Shown here: positions 11,355-21,513 of the stretch, in pieces
Layout of the letters: the number at the start of each line of letters is the position of its first letter
Position numbering within the stretch: the stretch's first letter is position 1
NCBI GenBank assembly: GCA_039566865.1
Contig: CM076959.1
Coordinates: 6,431,501-6,495,500 of the forward strand
DNA length: 64,000 nucleotides
Direction: 5' to 3'
Source: Aurelia coerulea
Lineage: Eukaryota > Cnidaria > Scyphozoa > Semaeostomeae > Ulmaridae
Notes under the pieces: model-generated
What the model was told of the DNA's origin: nothing
The model's database searches: none
Seen by the model: the letters and a program-made list of their open reading frames with translations, nothing else
Position numbers and translations under genes: made by a program

Positions 11355-11898
11355 TTATTCATGTCACATCCCGAGACTACACTTGGACTTGCAGATCTTG
11401 CTTTTTTGCGTTTTCCCGGCAAGCCAAGGGCGTCTGTGCACTCTTCGCAATACCCAACACGCTTGGCAACAATCCACCCTTCAGTGCGGTCGTCCTTCTC
11501 AGATGTCGCACATAAATTGCATATTGGAGACAAGCAAATAATGCAGCCATATTTCGTTTCTCTAAAACAAGCTGTGCATTCTCGGAAACCACCAGTAGCT
11601 GCCGCCATGTTGTTGGATGTGAAATTACGCGCCATTCTTCATGCGCATGCTCAGCCTCATTTTGAAACAGAAAATTATCACAAATAATTTATGCATTTGG
11701 TTCGGCACATGAGCAGCGTGACGTTTGATTTGAAGTCGTGCCACAGACGTGCTACTCAACTGGATCGGTCGCGCCAATTGGTTTGGGTCGACCCAAAAGT
11801 CTTTTCATGTGCTTAATCAAATCAAACGTCGTGCCTCTCATGTGCTCAATTCATGTATTTGGTTCGGCACATGACGGGCTCGACGTTTGACCTAGGCC

Positions 11899-12610
11899 TT
11901 ACACCAATGTGTTCCTCTCGATCTCTACAGTTCATTTTGCGCATATTTTCTTGAAAATATGCTGGAATTCCTTCAGATTTCAACTGAAACAAAATTTGAT
12001 CTATGTTAAGCTGGCGTGCACAGAGCTGTGGAATGTTGAGGAGTGACAGGGATCAATGACAGTTTTAATCCTTATGTTGTAATGGCGCCAAGTTTATTTT
12101 TATCATAAGCGGGGGTTCGTAAGAAACTTTAGACAACAGGAAATTGAGGTACTGCTGCCCTCATGCACTCATTCACTCACTATTGTTTGAAAACAATGCC
12201 CAGTTGTTCATCATTTGCACAGGTTATGGTATTGTTTAGATTTCATTTCGTGTTGTGCAACTGTGAACTGAACTGCGTCGATTTTTCAAAAACTTTCCTG
12301 CTATGCTTCACCACGTTGTGACTTCTGTCGAAGAATCCATAGTTTTATGCTGCTAGCTGGACTTGCCCCAAGTCTCTTCCGCGAAAATAAAACCAAACAG
12401 CAGTGGGCCAATTTTTGTTGGCAAATTGTTTCGTTATAAACACGGGAGAGACTTGGGCAAGTCCAGCTGCTAGCATATTTTGTCTTACATTGTTATTACA
12501 TTGTACCATTGTTATTTTTAGAATGTTTAGGCTCTGGTACCGAGGGTAATTTTGTCTGTGTAGCAGGCTTCACCATGGTGGGCTTTGCTTTACATACAGT
12601 GTGAGTGTGC
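11899..12610 (+). repeat. Inner part of left inverted arm of the giant foldback
   Basis: It resumes the arm after the Harbinger insertion and matches the reverse complement of about 17,165-17,650, including the caccatggt block near 12,572. It differs by the MITE at 12,358-12,465 and by an extra segment of about 75 bp near 12,480-12,555. Confidence 0.8.
12358..12465. mobile_element. 108-bp MITE, 9-bp TSD
   Basis: A near-palindrome with ends TGGACTTGCCC and GGGCAAGTCCA, flanked by GCTGCTAGC at 12,349-12,357 and 12,466-12,474. The other arm keeps the empty site at 17,195-17,203, which confirms the duplication. Confidence 0.9.
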
Positions 12611-13041
12611 TTGTGCTCCCAGAAAACTGTCTTGCAGAATTTCAGTACCCTAATTTTTTTATAAGAAACCGCTTATAAGAAACGGTAGGCTAAAAAGCTA
12701 AGAAACTTTTGAAATTTACAGTTTCAATTTTCCTATCGCAGTCAAAAATATCTTGACACTGTATTATGTTATTGACTTGTTTTGAGATCTTACTAAGTAA
12801 TTTGGGAGCACTTTAGACAAAACAAGATTAACTTTACATTTCTGGCATTAAAAATATAAGAAACGCGTAAGAAACTTTTGGTAGCGAAATGGCCCAAGAA
12901 AAATAAGAAACTGCCTACCAGTCCCGGACATTAGTTTCTTACAAAATCAAATGAGTGTAGTTGACGAAGCCAGATTTCATTTCCTCCGGACTTGCTACTT
13001 GGTAGAGGGAATGTTTGGGTTTTACCCTCATGTGGTTTCAC
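12611..13041. other. Unique interior with a cluster of TAAGAAAC motifs
   Basis: No gene. The motif (t)aagaaac occurs repeatedly between about 12,660 and 12,945, much as in the TA-flanked element at 24,680-25,109. This may be a decayed relative of that element. Confidence 0.35.
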
Positions 13042-13400
13042 CAGTGACGCATTTACCCATGGGCCCACTGGGCCCGGGCCCCGGGGCTCCCTAGAGTTCT
13101 TAAATCTAGGGGGCCCCGAGCGAAATTTGAAAAGGCCTATGAAGTGCTGTTGATTTCACTCTTGTGTTTGAAATGATTGTTAAAAAAGCCTCTCGATAAG
13201 TTCATCGATAAAAGGAGGAATCTCGTTCATACCGAAGCTGAAGTCCATAAAAAGAAAGAAATGGAAGAGGCGACAACCCCATGAAACACGAAAGCCTATT
13301 TTGGATGATCTATTAGAGCAAATTGTGAAAGGAGATGAAGCTGCAACTTCCCAAAGGCAATTACCGCACTTAGATTGTTGCTCAATGCAATGACTGTACT

Positions 13401-13534
13401 TTGCCGTGCAGAGTTTCCTCCAGTGAAAGAAGTTTCTCCTCGCTGAAAGGGTCAAGAGTCAGGTGTCAACTAAGGTCCACAATGTCACCAGAGCGCGTTG
13501 CTGCCTTTTGTCTAATGAATGGCAGCAAATTTTG
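13401..13534 (+). pseudogene. hAT transposase C-terminal dimerisation domain fragment
   Basis: Plus-strand frame from 13,401 reads LPCRVSSSERSFSSLKG and later LRSTMSPERVAAFCL. This is the conserved hAT dimerisation block (LP...SSAERSFS.LK...LRSTM...RL). Upstream sequence is too damaged to read. Confidence 0.75.
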
Positions 13535-13539
13535 ATGTC

Positions 13540-13772
13540 CCGAGGCACGAGAGGGGGGGGGGATTGCCCCCACTTTTGTCCAAAGTTGGGTATAGGTTGG
13601 ATAACCGTCACAAAATATCAAATTTTCCTTGTCGCTAATGGCAAGCAAGATATTAGGAGATGCATTCTAAGCCAAAGTAAAGGGCATAGCCCCAAAAATT
13701 TTCCGGGGGCTGCGCCCCCAGGCCCCTCCTTCCGTTCCCCTCATTTAATTTACCCTGGCCACGCCACTGTTG
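13540..13772. mobile_element. Probable small hAT-like insertion inside the relic
   Basis: The right end tggccacgccactg reads, reversed, as CAGTGGCGTGGCCA, a common hAT MITE terminus. G- and C-rich tracts lie at both sides. The left terminus is not clear and no duplication was found. Confidence 0.35.
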
Positions 13773-14261
13773 TGAGGCTTTTAGACCCCAAGAATATCAT
13801 CCGAAATGTTGCATCATTGAAGGCAAGAAGAAAATCATGAAAAACCATTGGACAAAGGGGAATTTTCTTAGGATTGTACCGAAATGTATATATTTGTACA
13901 AGTTTACTCATTTCTTCGAATTTTCCCCTTTCAAAATGTTTAGTTAATATTAACTTGTTTGGCTACGGCTGAATCTGGTGGCCTTACCCATACATGGCAT
14001 ACATGCTAACAGGGTATCGCGAGTACTATGATACACACTTTTTTAGGTATATTCTAAGGGGCCCCAACCAGTTTTGGGCCCAGGGCCCCAACAGACTTAA
14101 ATGCGGCCCTGGGATTCACCATATTCTGTAATCTTGCACGCAATGTTTCGGTTTGATGTAGAATATCGTAAATGTTTTTGCATTTAAAATTTTGAGCGGT
14201 TTTTAGGTGTTGGAACCCCCAAGCATCCCCTGTTGGTACTCACGCTGGCGAACCTATACGC

Positions 14262-14690
14262 ACTACTGTGGTAGATACGCCATACCGGGGCGGTATAGTA
14301 TCCTTACTGTGGTGGATACGTCATACCGGGGCGGTATATTATCCATACTGTGGTAGGGTATTATCCTTACTGTGGTGGATATGCCATACCGGGGCGGTAT
14401 ATTATCCTTACTGTGGCGGGGTATTATCCTTACTGTGGTGGATATGCCATACCGGGGCGGTATATTATCCTTACTGTTGTGGGGTATTATCCTTACTGTG
14501 GTGGATATGCCATACCGGGGCGGTATATTATCCTTACTGTGGTGGGGTATTATCCTTACTGTGGTGGATATGCCATACCGGGGCGGTATATTATCCTTAC
14601 TGTGGTGGGGTATTATCCTTACTGTGGTGGCTATGCCATACCGGGGCGGTATATTATCCTTACTGTGGTGGGGTATTATCCTTAATGTGG
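14262..14690 (+). repeat. Left satellite array of F4
   Basis: Tandem array with a repeat unit of about 62 bp built from ccttactgtggtgg and cataccggggcggta blocks. Units are highly similar and open in all three forward frames, giving repetitive pseudo-proteins. Confidence 0.9.
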
Positions 14691-14773
14691 CGGATTTTCA
14701 AGTGTTTTTGGAAGGAAGGAATGTTGACTTCTAGGATTTCTTCTTTCTCACATTCAAGTTTGTCGTTGTTCAA

Positions 14774-15480
14774 ATGGAGCATGATAATTTAAGATTCCAC
14801 GACCCTACAGCGCCCGTAAAGGTTAAAAAGAAAGTGGGGACATCAGAAAATCCAAAAGCCAAGAGGAGACTTTTTTTGAACAAACGAGAGTTTGAAACGA
14901 AAGCTCGCATCCTACAACATTTCGACGAATTTTTAATTAACCTTAGCAGTTATGACTTTCTGGATACTTTTTGCACGTTTGTAGCTCTAGTGGCAAATCG
15001 GTTATTTCCACTAGACAACATTGCATGGCAGCTTTTCTTGGATGTGGTGAGATTTTATAGTGCTGACAATGTATCAAGACTAAGATATGATGCAAACAAT
15101 AAGGCAACGATGCTTTTCTGGATTTTTGGACACTGGCTGCGGCATGGTAAATGTATTAGGTTTATGACAGGGAGAAATTTACGGGAGCTATCACATTGGG
15201 AAACAGCAGTCAGGGGAAGTTTGATCCAACAGGAGCTAAGATTAATTTCGCAGTCCCAAGTAAAAAGACGCTAAAGAAAGAAAGCGAGGTGCTTGTAACA
15301 TTGCCTAGGCTTTTAGAGCCAGCACTTCTTCCTACCATGCATGACTCCTTCGCGAAAGATAACGAGAGCTGGTATGTGCTTTCCTTTGACGGGAAATTGC
15401 TTCAATGTGGTCTAACACTAACAAGTGGGGATGTAGACACGTTTGGAATAGAGAATGGCCCTCTTCTAGCAGAACAGAAA
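14774..15480 (+). pseudogene. Gene fragment carried by F4, product not recognised
   Basis: Two overlapping frames, 14,774-15,274 and about 15,165-15,531, read as one protein with a frameshift near 15,165-15,185. The first part gives NNKATMLFWIFGHWLRHGK and CIRFMTG; the second gives QGKFDPTGAKINFAVPSKK and later WYVLSFDGKLLQCGLT. The composition is ordinary globular protein, unlike the repetitive arms. It is about 230 residues and lacks a transposase motif. I do not recognise the family. The arrangement suggests a host or other gene piece captured between the arms, but it might be a decayed protein of the element itself. Confidence 0.5.
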
Positions 15481-15527
15481 GCACGCTTACCGATGAAACA
15501 ACCTTGGCTGATACATACTCCACCACA

Positions 15528-16187
15528 GTAAGGATAACATACCGCCCCGGTATGGCATATCCACCACAGTAAGGATAATACCCCACCACAGTAAGGATAA
15601 TATACCACCCCGGTATGGCATATCCACCACAGTAAGGATAATACCCCACCACAGTAAGGATAATACCCCACCACAGTAAGGATAATATACCGCCCCGGTA
15701 TGGCGTATCCACCACAGTAAGGATAATACCCCACCACAGTAAGGATAACATACCGACCCGGTATGGCATATCCACCACAGTAAGGATAATACCCCACCAC
15801 AGTAAGGATAATATACCACCCCGGTATGGCATATCCACCACAGTAAGGATAATACCCCACCGCAGTAAGGATAATACCCCGCCCCAGTATGGCGTATCCA
15901 CCACAGTAAGGATAATACCCCACCACAGAAAGGATAATATACCGCCCCGGTATGGCGTATCCACCACAGTAAGGATAATACCCCACCACAGTAAGGATAA
16001 TACCCCGCCACAGTAAGGATAATATACCGCCCCGGTATGGCATATCCACCACAGTAAGGATAATACCCCACCACAGTAAGGATAATATACCACCCCGGTA
16101 TGGCGTATCCACCACAGTAAGGATAATACCCCACCACAGTATGGATAATATACCGCCCTGGTATGGCGTATCCACCACAGTAGTGCG
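15528..16187 (-). repeat. Right satellite array of F4 (inverted)
   Basis: The same unit as the left array in the opposite orientation and longer, with extra copies of the short ccccaccacagtaaggataat half-unit. Confidence 0.9.
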
Positions 16188-16207
16188 TATAGGTTCGCTA
16201 GCGTGGT

Positions 16208-17164
16208 ACTGTCCGGAAAATCACCAAATTCACATCAACAACCATGTGAAAGAAAACTACAAAAGTAACATAGTTGTTTGTGGTAGAAAGTTTTGGTCAC
16301 TGATCTGCACGTTCAGAGCTTTGGATGGGAGGTGAGCTTCCTTGGCAGTTCGAAATATTTGCTTGAAAGAAGGTAAAAAAGAAATGCGTTGTAATATTGA
16401 CTATGCTAAAAAGGAAATAGTCCCCCAAATGCTGTACTAGTTCCTCCAAACAATTAGATTTTGAGTTTTTTATGGCAAGAAGTCACTAAAATTGACTGAA
16501 GGCTGGCATCAACCATCGATGTGTTGATTTATCCTTGTGTGCACTAGTCTTTGTGCAGGGATCCCTTTGCCCCGCCCGAACTGGCCACTCTCCATCCTTC
16601 TTTATTTGTATTGAAAAGGATGCCAAAATTTCAATGTATGTAGCTAAAAAAGTGTGCAGGTTGATTTTGATACTGCTTGGGATAATAGATATGTCGAATT
16701 TGTTCATTTGACTCGGTAATACCGTATGTCATTCCTCAAAATAGGGGATAAAAGAGCTAACATGCTTTCATTTATATCCTTTTCATTTGAGAATAAACCC
16801 CCTATCAAGCTGACAAGCCTCCTCTCTCTTAAAGCCCCCTCTGGAATCTCCAAGACTGAGTAATAAGCACTTGGGGCTCAAAATAGCCTGTGTTCCAGAC
16901 CATTACGAAAATATAATTTATTTTTCTGGAGTCTGGAACACAGGCTAGCTCAAAGAGCTTTTTGCCCTTGCTACTGAAAGTTTCTTGGAGTTTATCAAAT
17001 TTGCACTATTTTTCAGAATCATTCTGTTTTTCAAACAGCGCATCCAACGTAACCAATAAGATAAAACAATCTGTGGTACACTCTGCGTTAAAGTTATCCC
17101 TTTTCATAGCATTTTGAAGGCAGTGTTCATGCTCTAAATGACAATCGTGTATGTAAAACCCACC
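16208..17164. other. Interior of the giant foldback right of F4; no gene seen
   Basis: AT-rich and unique. The 73-codon minus-strand frame at 16,486-16,707 shows no recognisable motif. Confidence 0.4.
16884..16947. mobile_element. 64-bp palindromic MITE
   Basis: The ends TAGCCTGTGTTCCAGAC and GTCTGGAACACAGGCTA form a hairpin. The flanks are GCTCAAAA (16,876-16,883) and GCTCAAAG (16,948-16,955), an 8-bp duplication with one mismatch, hAT-like in size. Confidence 0.7.
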
Positions 17165-18052
17165 ATGGTGAAGCCTGCTGCACAGACAAAATATGCTAGC
17201 AGCATAAAACTATGGATTCTTCGACGGCAGTCACAACGTGGTGAATCATAGCAGGAAAGTTTTTGAAAAATCGATGCAGTTCAGTTCACAGTTGCACAAC
17301 ATGAAATGAAATCTAAACAATACCATAACCTGTGCAAATGATGAACAACTGGGCATTGTTTTCAAACAATAGTGAGTGAATGAGTGCATGAGGGCAGCAG
17401 TAACTCAATTTCCTGTTGTCTAAAGTTTCTTACGAACCCCCGTTTATGATAAAAATAAACTTGGCGCCATTACGACATAAGGATTAAAACTGTCATTGAT
17501 CCCTGTCACTCCTCAACATTCCACAGCTCTGTGCACGCCAGCCTAACATAGATCCAATTTTGTTTCAGTTGAAATCTGAAGGAATTCCAGCATATTTTCA
17601 AAAAAAATATGCGCAAAATGAACTGTAGAGATCGAGAGGAACACACTTGTGTAATTCTTTTTCAAAAACGACCAATAGTTTGGCTATTCTATATCGACCA
17701 TTCCATTCCACTCCATCACTCCATGTTTTACAGATTTTTACTCTACAACTCACATCAATTAAACGACTTAACTGATTTCTGCCCACACAGTCTGTTATCA
17801 TGCTTGTTGTTTCAGTCGAAATTTAAGGGAATTTCATGAGACTTTCAACAAAACATATGCAAAATAAACTAAGAATATCTTGAGGAACACATTGGTGTAA
17901 TTTTTTTCCAAAGCGACCAGTAGTTTGGCTATTCCATATCTACCATTCCATCTATACCATTCCATTCCATCATTCTATTGCATCATTCCATTCCATTATT
18001 CCATTCCATCATTCCATTCCATCATTCCACACTCCATGTTTTACCGATAGCC
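17165..18052 (-). repeat. Right inverted arm of the giant foldback
   Basis: The reverse complement of the left arm and free of the two large insertions there. It therefore preserves the empty sites for Harbinger (17,652-17,654) and for the 108-bp MITE (17,195-17,203). It ends in a CCATTCCATC-type microsatellite tract at 17,940-18,035. Confidence 0.88.
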
Positions 18053-18479
18053 CTTCCGCCACTAGCAGGATTATCAAATACAATAGGCTATTTATAAACC
18101 TGTGAGATCTCATCTTTTAACTCAGGTTATTCGCTTTAAAAGCCAGAAAAAGTCCCAAATTGCCTCAAACAATAACATGCAATGCAAATTGTGTATGGGT
18201 AGGTTTTATGCAAAATGATAGTTGATTATGGGAAGCCATAGTGTGAGTTTTATTTCGGAATCTAACCAAGTTTTTCTTCGAAAAAGTTACACAATTTCCT
18301 GCAGATGTTGGCTTTGACTCACTTTCCACCACAACAAGAAACGATGCTTTTTTCAAAAATAAATGAAAACACAATTAAAGAAAGTCGCATATTGGCTCAT
18401 CGTACCTATACAAATGTAAAAGTAAACAGTGTATTGGTTACTTACCAATAATTTTAATGCAAGGGGATATTTTCTTTTT

Positions 18480-19200
18480 AGGAGGTATCACCGAAGGCTG
18501 TGTTTACGCATTAATGGAGTTGAATTAAGTGAGGGAAGTGATGGAGAGTCAGGCCCAGAATGTTTCAAGAAGGTGAAACAAATTTTGAAAAACGATCTGA
18601 AGCTGGACATCCCTGACATGTCGATAGACCGAGCTCACCGTATTGGCTCTGTGATAGAGGACCCTGACACCGGTAAAAGTTACCGTCAAATAATTGTTTG
18701 TTTTGCAAGGTGGCGTCACCGTCGCAAGTATATAATTGTTGAGGATACCGAGGACTGCCCCTTTTGTCTGAGCCTTTTGTTATGCTGGTAAATTTCAAAG
18801 CAGATCAACAGCTGGGAAACCTATTAACATGCGCGAGAATCTCTTTGTCTCTTTGCTAATTCTTGTTTGGATTGTGGCTGGATTATCCGCCCACATCCTT
18901 TCCACAAAACCAAACATGCTTTCTGCGCATGATCACAGGTTTCCTTTTTGGGGGATGACCGTTGCTATGAACTTTGGCAATTCGTATCCCCAACAAATAA
19001 AGCAAGAAAAACGGCCAAAAAATTCAAAATACGACTTGACTTGACACATAAAAGGGTCAAGCTGCTGCAGAAAGCTAATGGCTTGTTGGAGTCTATTGAT
19101 GGATGTTTTGCCTTTGCTGATATTAACTGCAGGCTATGTTTGAATTAAACGATGAGTATCGTTACTTCTCTACCGAGACAGAGCTTTACCCAAATTGTTT
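18480..19200 (+). pseudogene. LINE ORF1-like protein fragment
   Basis: The reading CLRINGVELSEGSDGE, CFKKVKQILKNDLKLDI, IDRAHRIG and RQIIVCFARWRHRR resembles the RNA-binding ORF1 proteins of animal LINEs. The C-terminal part KIRLDLTHKRVKLLQKANG and CFAFADINCRLCL then NDEYRYFSTETELY follows at about 19,010-19,190. Between them, about 18,730-18,985, unrelated sequence interrupts the frame. No reverse transcriptase follows before the Merlin element. Confidence 0.65.
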
Positions 19201-19639
19201 GCCCAAGTCACAAACCCATTTTGTTGAGAGTTATATTTGAGAGTTATATTATACAGAGAGAGTTCTGTCAACTATTGGTCTAGCAGTTGAAAATCTTACA
19301 GCCTCTTGTAAGCCAGGTATTCAGGCTTTAACGTTTGCATTTTGGGCGCTAATGCAGTTTCGCACACCCTCTTCAGACCGTGTCTATACTGTTTGTACTT
19401 ATAACTTTGTCCTTGTATGTCTCTTACATATGTATTGTATATCAATCGATAGCCAAGAACATGGGGATTAATTTGATATGTAATTAATAATTACTCACCT
19501 TCAATTCCATCTTTTATTAGCCAAAATACATCCATGACTAACCTCCAAATCTTCACTCCGTCCGCCATTATCAATCCGATCGAGTTCTTCGGTCACGTGA
19601 CCAGTAGCCTCGACTTCAAACTCAAAGACGGGGGTCGTC

Positions 19640-20545
19640 ATGTGTTCTTTACTCCTCGGAGAGCTAAGAGCGGGGAGTTAGACCCTCGAGTTGTCGGTCA
19701 TCGAGCTGCCGGTGAGAGAGCTAAAAATTTATACTTCAAATTTAGACCAGGGAGCTAGACCCTTGAGCTGTCCGTCCTCGAGCTGTCGGTCAGAGAGGTA
19801 AAAATTTATACTTCGATTTTAGACAAGGGAGCTAGACCCTAGAGCTGTCCGTCCTCGAGCTGCCCGTGAGAGAGCTAACAATTTATACTTCGATTTTAGA
19901 CCAGGGAGCTAGACCCTTGATCTGTCCGTCCTCGAGCTGCCGGTGAGAGAGCTAAAAATTTACGTCTCGATTTTATACAAGGGAAATAGACCCTCGAGCT
20001 GTCCGTCCTCGAGCTGCCGGTGAGAGAGCTAAAAATTTATACTTCGATTTTAGACCCGAGAGTTAGACTATCGAGCTGTCAGTCCTCGAGCTGCCGGTGA
20101 GAGGGCTAAACATTTATAATTCGATTTTAGACCAGGGAGCTAGACCCTTGAGCTGTCCGTCCTCGAGCTGCCCGTGGGAGAGCTAAAAATTTATACTTCG
20201 ATTTTAGACCAGGGAGCTAGACCCTTGAGCTGTCCGTCCTCGAGCTGCTGGTGAGAGAGCTAAAAAGTTACGTCTCGATTTTATACAAGGGAAATGGACC
20301 CTCGAGCTGTCCGTCCTCGAGCTGCCGGTGAGAGAGCTAAAAATTTACGTCTCAATTTTAGACCTGGGAGCTAGACCCTCGAGCTGTTGGTCACCGAGCT
20401 GCCGGTGAAAGAGCTAAAAATTCATACTTCGATTTTAGACCAGGGAGCTAGACCCTCGAGCTGTCGGTCCTCGAGCTGCCCGTGATAGAGAGAAAATTTA
20501 CCGCTCGATTTTAGACCAGCGAGTTGGACCTTCGAGCTGGTGGGT
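19640..20545 (+). repeat. Left satellite array of the Merlin element
   Basis: About eleven copies of a roughly 77-bp unit. Each has agagagctaaaaatttata, cttcgattttagacc and repeated cgagctg blocks. Confidence 0.88.
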
Positions 20546-21187
20546 ACAGAGCTAAAAATTTTCTTAGATGTCAAAAAGAGTCATTAATTTAAGGCTGTTA
20601 AATTTTGAGCCTTGAATTCACGACTTTGACGTTTAGAGTAAGAATTTTACTCCCGGAACAGAAGCGGAAGCATAACCCATCCGCATTTAGACCGTTGGAC
20701 AGCTGATGCATTTTTCCAAAAGCTTATATAAAATATCGAAATATCTATCGAAAGGAATCGCTATCAGAATGAAACTAAAGCATTGATATAATACAATAAT
20801 AGTCAACACTCTTTTCATTGTGATTTGTAGAGATTTGATGTTGTTTTTGTTAACAAACATACCCGAATGAACAGGTAAAATTTTGCATGGGTGGAAGGAC
20901 CCAAATTCCTGAAGTCCCTCAAATGCCTCAAGCTACATTGCATGGACATATGAAGAATCTCAAGCTTGGGGCAGGATTGTTAATTGGCTATTTTTCGTCA
21001 ATTCAAAGGAGCTCCTCATTGGAAAAAGGAAATTTCACAATTTTCTTTACAGCAAAATCTTATTATTTTCATCCGGGACTGTTCACATAAAATCATCATC
21101 TACTCTTTTTGACTGATGATTTTCTGCAGGGAGTGTTAGGAATATAATGAGCAAATGTATTAATTTTTCATACAACAAAGTGACTTT

Positions 21188-21505
21188 CAGTGGCGGATTT
21201 AGGGGGGGGCAAGTGAGGGCAACTGGCCCCCCCCCTTGACGATTAAAACTCAGCCTGGCGCCCCTTTTTTAGCGAGAAAAACGCCCCTCATCCTGATTCT
21301 AACAAACAATTCTCTACCTGTTTTGATTTAAATACAGGCGAAACGCATAAATCAAGGCTTTATTTAGTAGTAAATCGAGGAATTTTCTTTAAAAACTGCC
21401 AAAAAATTTTCGCGCGCCTTCTGCGCGCTCATTTTCTGTAGTGTTTAAGGTGCCCTCTGTGCAAGTTGCCCCCCCCCCTTCAACTTCGGGCTGGATCCGC
21501 CCCTG
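21188..21505. mobile_element. 318-bp hAT MITE, 8-bp TSD
   Basis: The ends CAGTGGCGGATTTAGG and (complement) CAGGGGCGGATCC are flanked by GTGACTTT at 21,180-21,187 and 21,506-21,513. The opposite Merlin arm keeps the empty site near 26,720-26,735. Confidence 0.9.
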
Positions 21506-21513
21506 GTGACTTT

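Larger units (their letters stand above)
3247..11635 (-). pseudogene. Harbinger second protein (Myb/SANT-like DNA-binding), split by three transposons
   Basis: Exon 1 is 11,635-11,355. It starts with an ATG and has four CxxC pairs (CTAC, CIIC, CNLC, CEEC), suggesting a zinc ribbon, and ends at a GT donor. Exon 2 starts at 9,246 after a ttttctcttCAG acceptor and ends at the stop 3,249-3,247. Its pieces are 9,246-9,172, 5,847-5,747, 4,867-4,765 and 3,925-3,247, separated by three foldback insertions. Counting each target duplication once, exons 1 and 2 sum to 1,239 nt, exactly 413 codons with stop, with no internal stop. The region has an acidic stretch, a basic segment KKRIKKPGRK, the first SANT tryptophan (ATWHE), then RNKLKKLVSECKK, GYGAWFDKLYALV and a helical C-terminal tail EEAEKAREHEMRLLQ. 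Harbinger partner proteins of this type bring the transposase to the nucleus and the terminal repeats. As it stands the gene cannot make the full protein. Confidence 0.85.
1094..11898. mobile_element. PIF/Harbinger DNA transposon with two genes, 10.8 kb with nested insertions
   Basis: The terminal inverted repeats are about 38 bp with one mismatch (GGCCTAGGTCAAACGTCG... at 1,094; its complement ends at 11,898). They are flanked by the 3-bp duplication TTA at 1,091-1,093 and 11,899-11,901, the class-typical Harbinger target. The opposite arm of the enclosing foldback keeps the unoccupied site with one TTA equivalent at 17,652-17,654. Two convergent genes are present, as in autonomous Harbingers: a DDE transposase (+) and a Myb/SANT-like protein (-). 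Roughly 6.5 kb of the length is secondary insertions. Confidence 0.93.
13042..14111. mobile_element. hAT-type transposon relic (1,070 bp), 8-bp TSD
   Basis: The ends CAGTGACGCATTTA and (complement) CAGGGCCGCATTTA are the CAGNG-type hAT termini, followed by GC-rich gggccc runs. The flanks are GGTTTCAC (13,034-13,041) and GGATTCAC (14,112-14,119), an 8-bp duplication with one mismatch. A hAT transposase C-terminus is inside. Confidence 0.8.
14230..16207. mobile_element. Foldback element family F4 with satellite arms enclosing a gene fragment
   Basis: The outer ends are inverted copies (GCGAACCTATACGCACTAC near 14,249; complement ending near 16,198). The arms are tandem arrays of a gtggtggatatgccatacc / ggggcggtatattatcc unit. 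They read one way at about 14,262-14,690 and the other way at about 15,528-16,187. A short direct repeat GGTACT flanks the ends; the exact duplication is unclear. The long open frames in the arms are artefacts of the repeat period. Confidence 0.8.
722..18052. mobile_element. Giant foldback DNA transposon (outermost element), 10-bp TSD
   Basis: The termini are inverted (GGCTATCTGTAAAA... at 722; the reverse complement ends at 18,052 in ...GATAGCC). They are flanked by identical 10-bp direct repeats CTTCCGCCAC at 712-721 and 18,053-18,062. The inverted arms run about 0.9 kb: 722-1,090 plus 11,899 to about 12,610 on the left, and about 17,165-18,052 on the right. The left arm is split by the Harbinger element at 1,094-11,898. 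Without that insertion the element is about 6.5 kb. A 9-10-bp duplication is typical of Mutator-like (MULE) integration, but no transposase belonging to this element was found, so the superfamily is inferred. The interior holds a hAT relic, another foldback element and two short MITEs. Confidence 0.85.

Noticed and set aside
11312..11687. Overlapping frames on both strands near 11.4-11.7 kb
   Set aside because: Only the minus-strand frame from the ATG at 11,635, with its four CxxC pairs and donor, fits the Harbinger gene model.
13042..14119. Mutator-type element
   Set aside because: CAGNG ends, an 8-bp duplication and the hAT dimerisation block all indicate hAT.
14268..14792. Long open frames in all forward frames with CGGVLSLLWW-type repeats
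   Set aside because: They follow from the period of the F4 satellite. The same is true of the minus-strand frames over 15,332-16,178.
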